This document shows positions 12,490-24,764 of a stretch of DNA of 64,000 nucleotides, in pieces. The translations under genes were made by a program, and so were the position numbers. The notes under the pieces were generated by a model. That model was not told where the DNA came from, did not search any database, and was given only the letters and a program-made list of their open reading frames with translations. Source of the DNA: Gnetum montanum (taxonomy: Eukaryota; Streptophyta; Gnetopsida; Gnetales; Gnetaceae); NCBI GenBank assembly GCA_015680685.1, contig MNCI01022408.1, positions 686,035 through 750,034 on the forward strand, read 5' to 3'. The first letter of the stretch is position 1; each line of letters begins with the position of its first letter.

Positions 12490-12860
12490 ACGAGTAGCTG
12501 GAAGCCTGTCATGCAAAGCTCTACTAGACTCAAATTCTAGGGTAATTTTGATCTCTTAAGAAACATATCAAGCATGGAACCTACCACCATTGAAAGAGTG
12601 CAACATTATGTTGAAGCTTGCAGATTAATTTGTTATCATTCCTTTCAGATAGATAGATGATGTAGTAACCACTTTCAATGGGTGATCTTATCCAGCTGAC
12701 ATTCCAGTAATTAACATGAACGATGTTGATAAGAAATTTTCAATAATTATGGGGAGAGCATGACTTAGCACAATCAATGCTAAGTTAAGTATGAGGGATC
12801 TATCTATGGAAATCTCAAAGGAGGATAAGCACAGAGCCATACATACATAGTAGATTCCAT
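12490..12860 (+). pseudogene. Retropepsin-like protease remnant of element A
   Basis: The translation in one frame gives CKALLDSNSRVILIS (active-site DSG altered to DSN), then PADIPVINMNDVDKKFSIIMGRA and STINAKLSMRDLSMEIS. This matches the F protease (ALLDSGSEVNLIS, PIIMGRPWLSTVDAYLG). In-frame stops and the altered active site indicate a dead gene. It would have cleaved the gag polyprotein. Confidence 0.65.
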
Positions 12861-13299
12861 GCGTTATTGCTAAAAGAATAGGGTGCAATCATGGATCAAC
12901 ATTCCAGAATGTTAACACAACCATCACACCAATCCACAACAAATGTGAAGAACAAGTGTGCACACAAGAGAGTGCAAGAGCCACAAAACCAAAAGACACC
13001 CTATGGCCACTAACTAAGAACCAAAAATTGTCCAAACAATGCATGGAATAATCTGACTCATTTATTAATTCCCATCCTAAGAAAATGACTCCAACTAAGG
13101 ATTGAAAAATGAAATTAATAAATCATAATCATACACCAAAAGGGGAAGAAAACAACAATTTAGACAATCAAAATTCAACTACCATTAAGATCACATGGGA
13201 TGATAACTAGAAAGTCAAATTAATAAAGATGGTAAGTGAACCACTTAGAGTGTAGGATCTAAGAGATCTAGGGAGCATTTTCTGAACATTTGCCCATGA

Positions 13300-15500
13300 G
13301 TTCAGTTATGGGGGAGATACTTTACTTTGATTCTAGAATTAATAAGTGTTTTTCCATTTTTTTATTTTACAATTCTTTTTACTTTTCCTATTTCTTGATA
13401 CAATTTTTCCTATTCTTTTAATCTTTTCTCATTCTTTGATACTTTTTATTTCTTAAATTTCTAACATTCTTTGATATCTTTTGATTCTTTAACATTTTCA
13501 ATTTTTTAACATTTCTCATTCTTTATACTTTTTCAAAATTCTTACTATCTTTTTCATTTCTTTTATACTTTGTTTTCAAACCCTTTGTAAATAATTTTGC
13601 TTACTAATAAGATACATTACAAATAAAGGCAAGATGTAGTCCAATAAGTGAAGATTTCTCTATGTTATTAAGTCATAAGGGGCTAATTATTTGAACAATG
13701 AGCCCACATCATCCATCCATTTGTTTTGTTAATAAGAGGTTCTTATCATAGCCATAATGATATTCTTTTCCATCATACAACTAAGAATAAACTTGTGATT
13801 ATTATGCCTAGATAGAAAAGTGAAACACCAAGCAAGAATGAAAAGGACGTGACATCAAGGGGATTTGTGGATTATCTTGGATTACTATTGTGAGTTCTAT
13901 CATGTTGCTAAGGTTGTATTATATCCTTGAAGATCTAATGAAAAATGGGAGTAAGAGTAAAATAAGTGCTACTTGAAAAGGTTGGCACAAACAAAATAAA
14001 AGAGCACATAATAAATTTCTAGGGGTCCCACTAGAAAGACATGTTAACCATGCTTAAAGGTAGGTAGCTTCTCAAAAATCTAAAAATAAAATAAAGTGCC
14101 ATGAATAAAACTCCTCCCTTGGACAATACACTAAGTGACAATTCTCCTTACAACATTGATAGTATTATAGTTGTACTTTCAAGAGATGACATAATGTGAT
14201 GTCACTAGAACATGATTTGGACTTCATTTGAATCTTGAATAGAAAGGCTAGTGATTATGTTAACCACTAATAAAACACAAAAATTCACTATTCTTATGGT
14301 AAGATACCTCACATCCCAATTTTTGCAATTCCTTCTAAGTCCATCTCATCTCACTATTTGAATAGTCATAACTTATGGTTTTTTTGTAACATAGAGTTAT
14401 TTTCTCAATTTGGTGGTACTAACATGTGTGTTTTGCTAAACAGGTATGCATTAAATTCAACTCCTTAAGTTCCTATGAACACTTTTAGGCATGGTTATAC
14501 AAGGGCACTAAGGGTTGAAGCTTGCTTTAGGGAGTACCCACTTGTATAATTGTTGTATCTTATACCTACCAAGAAATTCCACATCATCTTGAACCTTCCA
14601 ATATCACAAAACATTAATAAAAACTTCCCATATCATCTCAAACTATCTATTCTAAAAACATGAATCCATTACCCTTCTTATCCATCTTATGCACTTTTGT
14701 AGCCTACAATTCCTACTTTCTAAACTACCAATGACAACTCTTTGTAACAATGAGCACATATCCATCATCTGAACCCTCTAAGTAACCTTAAAACCTTCCA
14801 AACATCCCAAAAAATTAATTTTTTCCATTAGACCCTCATGAAAACTAAAATTTCTTAAGCTCCAATATCAGGTCACTGACATCATATCTGTAATGTTGGG
14901 TCCTTAATATTAGGTTCCATAAAACCTATATATATTAGTGAACACTTGGAAATTTTTTCATCCTTTTTCATTTGAGCCTAGGAACATTTTTCAAATTTTC
15001 TTATTTGATCTAAGCTTTGACCTCCTAGCTTTCCCAAGCCATAACTTGACTGATATTTCTTTGATTTTCATGACTTTCGAACCCATTTAATCATGGAATT
15101 CTCACATTAGTTTGTGGGGGGGTGTAGGAAGGAAGGGATCCCTAGTGAGGAAAATTTTAGTCAATTTTTTGAAAAATCCTAACACCTGGAAGGTATTTTA
15201 AGGATAAGTATAACATAAAAATTGAAATTTTTAAAGAATAATTGCACATATGAATGAAAAAACACTCAAATAATGACCTTAAGGGACCATAACCATCATC
15301 ATGAGCAATACATATGAACAAATTAGACAACTATGATGGGTTATAAGAGATTAATACTTATGGGGTACGTTTTGCAAAAATTTTCCTAACTCTACAAATC
15401 CTAATGAATTAAGAACTTAATGAAAGTAAGGGTATGAATAAGGTATAAAACCATTATGAATAAATCTGAACACCTTAGTAATCCCAATTTCTTGATGATT
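13300..15500 (+). other. Element A spacer: internal PPT-like motif, T-rich tract, conserved non-coding block
   Basis: Starts with AGTTATGGGGGAGATA at 13305, then a T-rich low-complexity run to about 13600. A block follows (13680-14560) that is also found in element E (about 32790-33640) and partly in F. Shared landmarks are TAATTATTTGAACA, GTGACATCAAGGGGA, TCTAATGAAAAATGGGAGTA and GGGTCCCACTAGAAAGACAT. A second PPT-like motif (TTTGTGGGGGGGTG) is at 15109-15122. No coding capacity is seen. Confidence 0.65.
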
Positions 15501-16794
15501 GCAAATGGCCCTAAAAAAAGGAGCACAAGGAGAACCCTCATAGGGAACAAGAAAATGACCAAGAAGCCAAGGTAGAGGTCAAACTAGAGGACAAGAACTA
15601 GCATACTAGGAGTAGAAAGCCCAATCATTTAGCATTCATTAAGAAACTCCTACTACAAGACAATCAACCCAAGGAGAGGCAGAAGAACCACCAGTGTAAG
15701 GGCAATGCCTCACATTTCCATAAGATTTCCTCCAAGCTATTCAAGAAAGATCCATCTTGACCACAATCATTGTGGAGATGAACTTTGGCCCATTCATGGG
15801 ATTTGTTCTTGAAGTGGTGAGGATGCAACTCCAAGCATAACCGCTATCGTCAATATTATCATAGAATGGAAAATGGTACCTTGGAGAGACCAATCAATTT
15901 TGGCACAAGGAAGATGGTACTATAGTCAATATTAGAGGGGTCTCAGTTTCGTTCTTAAGCAAGGCCATTGTAGAAGCTCTGAATATACCCAATGAAGGAG
16001 AAAGGTTAGCACATATATCCACTCAATTAGATCCTAAAACTAGAAAGCTATGGCTAAAATGGGCTTATGGAAAAGAAGATAAGGGCTATAATGAGTTAAC
16101 TTTGGAAGAAAGAATCCACTTCAAAAATTTTCACTTATCACCTATTCCCAACCAAAGGACTCAACTGACTATCCACTTAAGTAGCTAGAGGAAGTGCGAT
16201 ATTGATGAGAAAATACAATGTCAACCTTGCACAACTCTATTTTATGGAAATTCAAAGGTAGTTTGAAGAAAAGAAGGTAGGGAAGTCAACATGCCCATTC
16301 CCTTACCTTATTAGAAAGTTGTGCAAGTGAGCTGAAATCCTAGGATACATCAATGACATTCCTAGGAGAGCCCAAAATGCTTCATATGCTAAATTGCTCA
16401 AACCAACACCACTCATAAAAGATTAGGGTGAAGAAAAAGAGCAAGAGCAACAACAACAATAGTAAGAGCAACAATAAAAAGTTCCACCATTGTTGCTACA
16501 AGATTTTAGACCATCGATGAGTCATCTAAAAAATATTGTAAAAATAATAATCATATGGGGAAAAAGGAAGGAGGAAAATCTTTACAGAGTTATCTATAGT
16601 GTCATCCAACCCACAATTTCAGCTAATCCAACAAGTGGACAAATTTCATTATAGTCAGGAGGAGAGATACAATGGTCACAACAGATCTCTAAGAATGCTA
16701 CATCATTTCAAGTGGTGCTTAAGAATGGAGAAGGAGCCATAGTAGTGGTAATGTAGCACAAATATGTAGCAGGAGCAGCAAAGATGATCACCGA

Positions 16795-17367
16795 TGTTAC
16801 ATCCCCATTCCCAAATGGTGTTGTTGCCTAATGAAGATGGTGTCTCTTCATAACAAGTGTTATTTTCATCTTAACAAGACCTAAAAGGGTAGTTGTAATT
16901 AAGACCCTAAAGGGTGTATTATAACAATGGATGTGTCTCTTGAGGTGACCTTTGGGGATTTTACCTAAGGCATTTATACTTGGGCTTAAAGGTCATGCCA
17001 AGCATGGAATGGTGGAGTTGGTATAGGCAAGTCATGGGAGCCAACTGAAGTGGGACAAGAAGTGCACTATCCATTCCTTCTAGCTAGGTTATAGGCCTAA
17101 CCATAGTGGTAGTGTTGGATTTCCTCTAAGGGATAGATACAAAAGGAAGCAACCCCCAAGGAACACTCTCAAAGCATGATCCGGATATGCTATTCCATAT
17201 CAATAAAGCATTCTTTTCTTTTTCTTTCTACATTTTCCTATTACTTCCTTTATACATAATGTTGGGTATCACATATATTTCACATTGGTATATTTTCTTC
17301 ATATGCATAATGTCTAATATATCATATATTTTTAATTTTCCATGACATCCAAGGATGGGATGTCACA
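16795..17367 (+). repeat. 5' LTR of element B
   Basis: 573 bp, TG...CA termini. From about 16925 it aligns with 25632-26071, sharing GACCTTTGGG, TAAGGCATTTATACTTG, GATATGCTATTCCATATC and TATATTTTCTTC blocks. AATAAAGCATTC near 17200 is a plausible polyadenylation signal. Confidence 0.85.
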
Positions 17368-17385
17368 ATTGCTATCGGAGCAAAC
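17368..17385 (+). other. Primer-binding site of element B (initiator tRNA-Met type)
   Basis: ATTGCTATCGGAGCAAACC follows the LTR and resembles the common TGGTATCAGAGC primer site, with two changes. Confidence 0.75.
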
Positions 17386-17389
17386 CATG

Positions 17390-20300
17390 ACCCAAGGACC
17401 ATTCAGAACCATAGGTTGAGTCCAATATGAACATGATGATGAACCTTGAACCCACAACACAGGGAAAGCCATTGATCATCACCACATGCACCATATGTCT
17501 GTAATGTAAGTTAGAAGATACCTTTCCATTGATTTCATGAAAAATGGATTAGACATCTAGATCTTAGCAACCAACAAAATTCTTTCATGGATATCATTAA
17601 CTGATGAAGATTTGATCAAGCCTCATCAAAATTCATCAATTGTAAGAGATGTTGGTAACATAAAGATACATGGATTCAAGTAAATCTTACCCATTTTAAT
17701 ACTATAAATGTTAATTAATTAATTAAGTTCATTGTTAATTTTTTCCTAAAAAGTTAGTAACCATGACTTGTATTAATTCCATTTTGTTAAAACTCATTAT
17801 CCAGGTAATCTAGAAAACCTCAAGTTACCATAGGTCAGCCTAAGAAATGTTAATTCAAGAAAATAGGCTAGTTCGGTTCTTTTAATTCCTAAAAAATCAA
17901 CTTCATTTATGAACCCTAAGACTATGTCCAACGCGTAGTACTTGTTGAGATGATTCCAACGATACAAATTTCATCTCGATCAAGTTTACAATTTGGGAGA
18001 TATTGATGTTTAATTGTTCTTGTTATATGTGCATTAAAATAATATTAAATTATTTAATTATTAACATTATTAATTTATTATTTAAAAAAATTTCAAAATC
18101 TTAAGGTTGGGAATCAACCTAGAGTCTCTATTTACCCATACTAAACCTCCACCTTGTCATTGGGCGAACCACCATGTCAATTGCTGAGGCAAGGTGGAAT
18201 AAAATAATAAGAAAAAAAAATGTTAAGATAGAGGTCATGGGTTCAACCCCAAGTCCCAACTTACTTTTATATAAAAATAAATAAATAAATCTGGCAGATC
18301 CATGATTGGCCTTCCTGGTGGTCGTGACTAGCCTTGATGCCAATTGTCACTAGTCCTGCTGCCAGCCACGATCGAGCCCTATTGCGAGCCACAATTGGTA
18401 GTAGTTAAGGGTTAGCCCCAAGGACCAATAAAGGATGGCCATGTGCTATGCATCACTTTTTGGGCCGCTCTTCTACTGATCCACAACCATGGCCACCAAC
18501 GCTAAACACTACTCTGTCGTGCACCTGTCAGCTCTACACCATCCTTGCTTTGGCCATGCGCCATGATGCTTCGCTACTAGGTCACTTGCTCTACCTAACC
18601 ATTCTTCACTGTTATGTAGTGCCTATTGCAAAACCACCATCATGCCCAAAAATTCTCACTTATCTGCTGTTGTTTCCTCAAACCTTGACCTTAGCAGGGT
18701 TGGAAGGGGTAGAGTCACAACCTATGCCACGCATCCTTCAACCATGTGGCCTATGTCACCAACCATGTGTACTTTGCAATAACACATCTTTTCACCATGC
18801 CTACACATTGTCCTTACCATGTTTTTTGTAGTTGCCATTGACTGCACTGCTATTGCCCATCGACACTATGGATCATTACCTCCCATGCTAAGGATCATTG
18901 CCTCCCATGCCATAGATCATCACCTCTCATACCATCGATCATTGCCTCTCTAGAAGCCGTCAATTATTTCCTCTTTCAATAGGATGCACCATGTTGACCC
19001 TATTCAGCTACATGCACTAATAGAAGCTGCACAAGCCTTGCATGGGGCATGCAAGCTAGTGACAAGCCATGCAAGCCCTAGAAAGGGACCACATTGGCCC
19101 TAAAAAGGACTGCATAGGCCTAGTCAAGGGGCCACACAGGCCCCAATAGGATCACGCAAACCCTGAGAGGGCCACACAAACCCTAAGACAAGCCACACAG
19201 GCCTAATGGAGGACAACGTAGACCTTGAAATGGACAACACAAATCCCAGTGAGGCCTTAAAAATGGTTGCACCAACCTCTCACCACCGATGCTTTGCACA
19301 CCATCTTGCCAACTTGCTGCTTGACCACTGTGCCATCACTACCATGCCTAACCACTGATGTCACCCAGTAGCCACTTAGGCCATCGCTGACACGCCACTA
19401 AGGTCATTGCTACTCTCAACACAAAAAAGACAAATTGTTCGTCACTTGACGAAAAAAATAAAATTTCCATCAATTGAAGAAAAATTTAGAATTCCATTGT
19501 CAAATGATTAATTTAAATAAAAACAAGAAAAAATGGTTTTAAAAATTTAAATTTTTCACATTGGTAACAATAGAGACAAAAATTCCATAATTAAGTATGC
19601 TCACCTTGGAGTAGAACTAGGATGGATGACCTCTTGAGAAGTCTTGTTTTTCATGTCAAAAGTTTTAGACTCTAGAAGCCATAAATTTTGATTTTGAAAG
19701 CCTTTTTCAATAAACGAAAAGTTTTTTCCTAGATTTTTCAACCTTTCAAACACAATGGTGAAGTTAGATTCATTCTAGAGAACCCTAAAAATTAGTTTTT
19801 TCTCCTTGCCCGATATAGTGCCCCAAGATCCTTAAAAGTTTAATTTTCACACAACTTGAGCATACGATGTCCATTTTCAACATATGAATGGTCATTTTCA
19901 GCATTTTTCACCCTTCTAAACTTAATGGTGAGGTCATATTTATCATATGGAAATCCAATAATTTGATTATATCATAAATTCAACCTTTTGGGCTTTAAGA
20001 TTTAGTGCATAACCCTTACAAATAGTCTTAGGATCACTATGGCATGTCATTAATTACACTGTAGAAGTTAGTGTTCTTAAAGGGGGTAGGTAGAAAGGTC
20101 ATTAAGAATTAGATAATATAGTTACATATTACTAAAATTATATAATGTCTTTAAATATGACTAAAATGAAATAATGTAATTATAAAATTAGATAATGTAG
20201 TTAAATTGGTTGGAGAATTAGATGTTATATTAATATTAGTTGATTATCAGTTGATGAATCAATTGGGTTATCAATTAGAGAATCAATTGATGAAACAGAA

Positions 20301-20430
20301 CAATCTTCAATGATCAAGAAGATGTATATCAATTCATCTTGCAACCAACTCATACAAGAAAACAACATGAAGATTCAAAATACCATTTCAACAAGGTGTA
20401 TGATACTAGTAAAGAGAAATGATTTAAAGG
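17390..20430 (+). other. Internal region of element B without recognisable genes
   Basis: AT-rich with GC-richer insertions at 18290-18830. Degenerate short tandem repeats occur at 18860-18960 (GATCATTGCCTCCCATGC type) and 19020-19260 (CCACACAGGCCCTAA type, period about 25 bp). The open frame at 18448-18831 shows no family motif and is probably chance. Confidence 0.5.
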
Positions 20431-20439
20431 AAAATCCAA

Positions 20440-20860
20440 GAATGAGAATGAAAGTTGAACCATACAACGTGCTTGCAAGGTCCCTAACAAGTAAAAAACA
20501 ACATCTGCTATGTCCATCATGGGCCTTGGATTGGCACGAATATCGATACCCACACATTTTAGCAAAGTTACAAGATTTGGATGCTGATGTTTTATGCCTA
20601 CAAGAAGTCTTTCCATGGGAGTTTCTTTACCAATTTTAATCAAACTTAGAAAATATGGGATATATAGGTATTTATAAGTAGAAAGGTTCTTGTGGAAGTT
20701 CTTCTTTTGAGCTATATAGATTAGCATATTATAGAAATCACAACATGGATGGTTACACGATCTTTTATAAAGAAGCCAAATTTGAATTAGTACAAAGATT
20801 TGAATGGAGTTTAGAAAATATGATTTTTGAAATTCCAAAAACTTTAAGTGATGGATAAGA
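20440..20860 (+). pseudogene. Fragment of a CCR4-type deadenylase gene captured in element B
   Basis: The translation gives VEPYNVLARSLTS, CPSWALDWHEYRYPHILAKL and DADVLCLQEV, then in the continued reading NMDGYTIFYKEAKFELVQRFEW. These match the start of the endonuclease/exonuclease/phosphatase fold of CCR4 homologues (family patterns SYNVLA, CPSWALAWEYRR, ADILCLQEV, DGCATFFRRDRFSLV). LQEV carries the metal-binding glutamate of the family. Two in-frame stops (after FLYQF at 20637 and near 20680) and the lack of the catalytic C-terminal half show it is not functional. No intron-like interruption is visible over the fragment, which suggests capture from mRNA. Family assignment is confident; the source gene is unknown. 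Confidence 0.7.
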
Positions 20861-20904
20861 AAGAACAGTTAAGATTTTGAAAAAATCACATAACCTTAGC
20901 ATTG

Positions 20905-21768
20905 TGATGAGTAGCAAGATACCCCTATGCACAACCATACGAATACGAGCATGTATGCACAATCTAGTCAAACTCCGCAGACAAACTAGCTGTGGTACCT
21001 AGATAGTTACATGTTGATCGTAGTTCGCTGTCTTCCCACCTAGACTAGTAATTTCCTTGTTGTGTATGGTTTAGTCTAGAGTGAGGTGTATGGTGTAATT
21101 CCTAATTACTATGCTACTCCTAAAGTCAATGGGAAATAACTTGAGTGGACTAATAGATGATGGAAAATAGAGTCTAAGCTAGCCTAAGTGTGATGAGCAT
21201 CATCCTTAATCATTCATACACATCTTGGACCTCGTGTACTACTTTTGGAATTACCAAGTGCAAACTACTTGAGCACTACTAGATACGCTATTGGGTTACC
21301 AAGTAGTTACACTTAAATGTTTGTGATTAAGATGTGCCCATTCCGCATTAACAATAGGAATAGTAAATGACAATAAAGAGATATTAACTAGGAAAATAAT
21401 AATTAATAAGTAACAAATAAGCAATTAAAAAGATAAGTGGATGCTTCAATGATGGAGTAATCTCAATCTCTATTGTCGATTTTGTGTGTGTCTAAGATTA
21501 TCACACTCGAACAAAGGTTCCGTACAATTACAAGCATCACACTAGAAGCATGCACTTGGGAAAGGAACTAGAAACTAACTAATAATTGACAAAACAACTC
21601 TACCCTAAAACTTACTAAGAGACTTCTTTCCTATGCGCCTGAGTGCTATATTTATAGGTCAACACAGGAATCATAATATCCTGTATTCAATATCATTATC
21701 CAGGCTGTGATATCGTGTACCAAATATTGAGTTTTTGATATCGAGGCCTGGCAAATCATGATTCATCA
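20905..21768 (-). repeat. 3' LTR of element C
   Basis: 864 bp. On the minus strand, U3 carries GATATC-type repeats (plus 21690-21750), the TATA motif CTATAAATATAG (plus 21645-21656), and the R/U5 block shared with A, D, E, F and G. Confidence 0.8.
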
Positions 21769-21957
21769 TACCCCCATGACTGAATAACAACTCGTCCTCG
21801 AGTCAAACAATTCAAATGAGAATGAGTTCATTTGATTACATAGTGGATAGGTATGGGATTATGGACTAACTATGAATTATTTCATGCCACAGTGTAGAGT
21901 TAAAAAAAATAAAACTGGGACACCAACACATAATAAGAAAGACAAAATTATTGAAAC

Positions 21958-24759
21958 TCATGTGGTTCTTAGTGGTGGTGGCTCCTCCATGGGCCTTTTC
22001 CCCTTATCTTGTGTTCTAGGCTTTGGAAATGGATATCTCTGAATGAGCGCCTGAAGCTTTTGCTCTTTGATTTGGGGATCGTGTGTCGTCCATATTGATG
22101 TTCCAATATTTGATGGAGTTGGCACCTCCCATGGACATGGTAGTTGTAGAAACATCTAATTGGCTTTGACATACCAAGTTGCAAACAATTGTCATTCTTT
22201 CTCATAGGCTCTGGCTTTTTCTCTACATTCTTGGTAGTCTGTGAGCCATCGAGCCAAATTTGTTACAACATCTTTTTGCCCTTAGTAGCTGGCTTTGACC
22301 ACCTCTAACTCAAAATTTACTACCTCCAATTTTTGTAGTGTCTTTTTGTGTTTAGCAAATTTTGCTTCATATTTGGCATAGGTGGCTACTACCTACTTCT
22401 CCAATTTTGTCCTTGGGCATCCTACTATTAACAAGGCTAAGTTGGCATATTGCAAGTTTGCCAACTCCATGTATTCAGTGAGGTCCTAGATCTATAAATC
22501 CTTACTTTTTAGTTTTCCTTAATGGGTGAAGGCATAAGTGTCTAGTATGGCCTACCAATTAGCATTTTGAGCACTGAGAGCATTGATATGGGTCTAGGCC
22601 ATATGGATTTCTTTTTCAATAATTTTCTTGTACATCCCCACCTGGTCTCGAAAATGTTCTTTCAACTTTTTATGTCACTTAGCTTCATTCTACCACGTGC
22701 TTATTTCAATGGCCATCTTCTGATGGATTACGCATACCTCCTCCATTGAGAGGGTCCTATTTTCTCTAACTAAGCAATTCATGTCCTAGTTGATCCTTAT
22801 TAATTATTCTCGCATTTGTTGAAAATTTTCCTCAAGAAAATTCTTTTGTTTCTTAATGGTGGTCAATCAAAGATTCTTAGCAACAAGGAGTTTATTTTCT
22901 TCTTGTAAGGCCTTGAGTGCTTTAGCATGTGCATATGTTTGGGCTGCACTTTTGAAGCATCCCAATCAGCCTTCTCTTTCTCCATTGCCACCCTTTCATT
23001 TCCTTCTAATAGTTTATTTAGTTGCTCCATCTGAAATAGCTCTAGTTGGTCAACTGGGATAAGGTGGGATGGATTCCACTGTGTGGCTTGCAGGGCGATG
23101 AACTTTTCTTAAAGTTTTCTCAACTCATCCTTTGCATGTTTGGCCCTAACCTTCATCATGACCAACTTTTCCTTTATGAAAATCAGGTCTAATTATGCTA
23201 CTGTGACATCTTGAGGGATGTTAAACAAGGAATTCATCACTTGTTCTATCTGCAGTAATTGATCCAAAGCATCCTCATGTTCAATAGAAGTCATCAAGGG
23301 ACAGGCTAACACTTGAGCATTGTGTGCTCTTGTGAGATCCACTGGTGGCATAATAGAGACATTGAATGATTCTTTGATGTGGTCTACGACCACTTCTGCT
23401 GCTCTAGCTACATCCAAGTGTTGCATGACCACTATTGTGGCACCTTCACCAATTTCTAATTGCACTTAAAAAGATGCAATGGTTCCAGAGATATGTTGTG
23501 ACCAATGTGATTCCCCTCATCCTATTTGTATAGAAACCTTACCCCATGTGTGATCAATTGAGATTGTGGGTTGTATGACATCAAAAATTATCTTGAAGAG
23601 ATTAGCCTCATCATCACTTCCCCAACTAATCGTTTCCACGATGGCCTTGAGATGGCTCATTGACCATCGATAATCTTATGGCGACGGTGGCAGTTGGTCT
23701 TGCTAGCCTATGGGTTACGTGTTATGCCCTACTTCTTGTTGTTGACTAGGCCTCATGTCTAGAAGTTGGCTAGGCCATATTGTTTGAGGTGTAGTGGGCC
23801 CAACCATCTGCTCTTGCTCAGGCTCTAATGTCTCATCGGCATCTTTCCTTGGTGCTAACAGCTTTAGTAATTTAGCATATGAGGCATTTTGAGCTTTTTT
23901 GGGGACATCATTAGTGTACCCCAAAATTCCAGCATGCTGCCATAGCTTCTTGATTGGAAAAAGAAAAGGCAATGCAAGCTTCCCCATCTTACGTTCTTCA
24001 AACCGCCTCAACATTTCTGTGAGATATAGATGGGGTAGATTGGCATCAACCTTGCCCATTAAAATTTCACTTCCTCTAGCCACATATGTGGAGATCCTAT
24101 TTAGTCCTTTTGTTGGAAAAATGTGATAGGTGCCAATTTTGAAATAGATTTTCTTTTCAAGGGTGAGTTCCCCATATGTTTTGTCCTCCTTGCTGTATGC
24201 CCTCTTTAACCATATTTTTTATGCATCAACATTGGAGCAAGAGGATGAATGAGCAACCTTGGGCCTTGTATTCGAAAGGTTTAGAACTTCTGAAATGGCC
24301 TTAGTAGAAAAATCAACTGAAATCCCACCAATATCAGCGGTGGTACCTTCTTCCTTATTATGCTAAAATTGGTAGGTCTTCCCTAAACACCATTCACCAC
24401 TTTCTAAGAGAACAAGCCACAATGGAGATCCTTTGAGTTAATCTCTGACTGACTTAGGGGAAAATTCAGTAAAAAGGTCCAAAATTGAGTTCCACTATCA
24501 TTGTAGCTGATGTGGACCTTTCCCAAATTACCTAAACACATTCCAAGGATAATGTGAGATGTTGTCCTTGTTTAGGCACCCTGCCTTCTCCACCTTCTAC
24601 TTGCCTAAATTGTGCATTCACAGGGGTTTCTTGATGGATGCTAAATGATTGTGCCTCTTGCTCTACATGTTTTGTGGGAGGTCTTTGACCTCTGCCTCTC
24701 CTTGGGCATTTGGATGCACCTTGAGAGGGTCCTCCCTATTGTCCTTGTTTAGGGACCAT
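21958..24759 (-). pseudogene. ORF2 of element C: globular domain plus long coiled coil
   Basis: About 930 codons with some in-frame stops; the best preserved copy of ORF2. The minus-strand start MVPKQG is at 24759, directly after an AG acceptor-like sequence. The N-terminal part includes GGISVDFSTKAISEVLNLSN (about 24340-24280), a pattern like the RGVxxxFxxxAIxxLLxLP of plant retrotransposon accessory proteins (compare 'putative plant transposon protein', PF20167; tentative). An intact stretch (23715-24083) gives RGSEILMGKVDANLPHLYLTEMLRRFEERK-type sequence, shown here only as a pattern by position. From about 23460 down it is Gln/Glu/Lys/Ala-rich heptad sequence, ending in MEEPPPLRTT. It has no polymerase, protease or integrase motif. 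Role unknown; a structural or assembly protein is possible. Confidence 0.6.
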
Positions 24760-24764
24760 CTGTA

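Noticed and set aside
18448-18831. 127-codon frame within element B
   Set aside because: Cys/Pro/Leu-rich without motif, adjacent to degenerate tandem repeats; probably chance.
20350-20838. 162-codon minus-strand frame
   Set aside because: Antisense of the CCR4-like fragment, no motif of its own.
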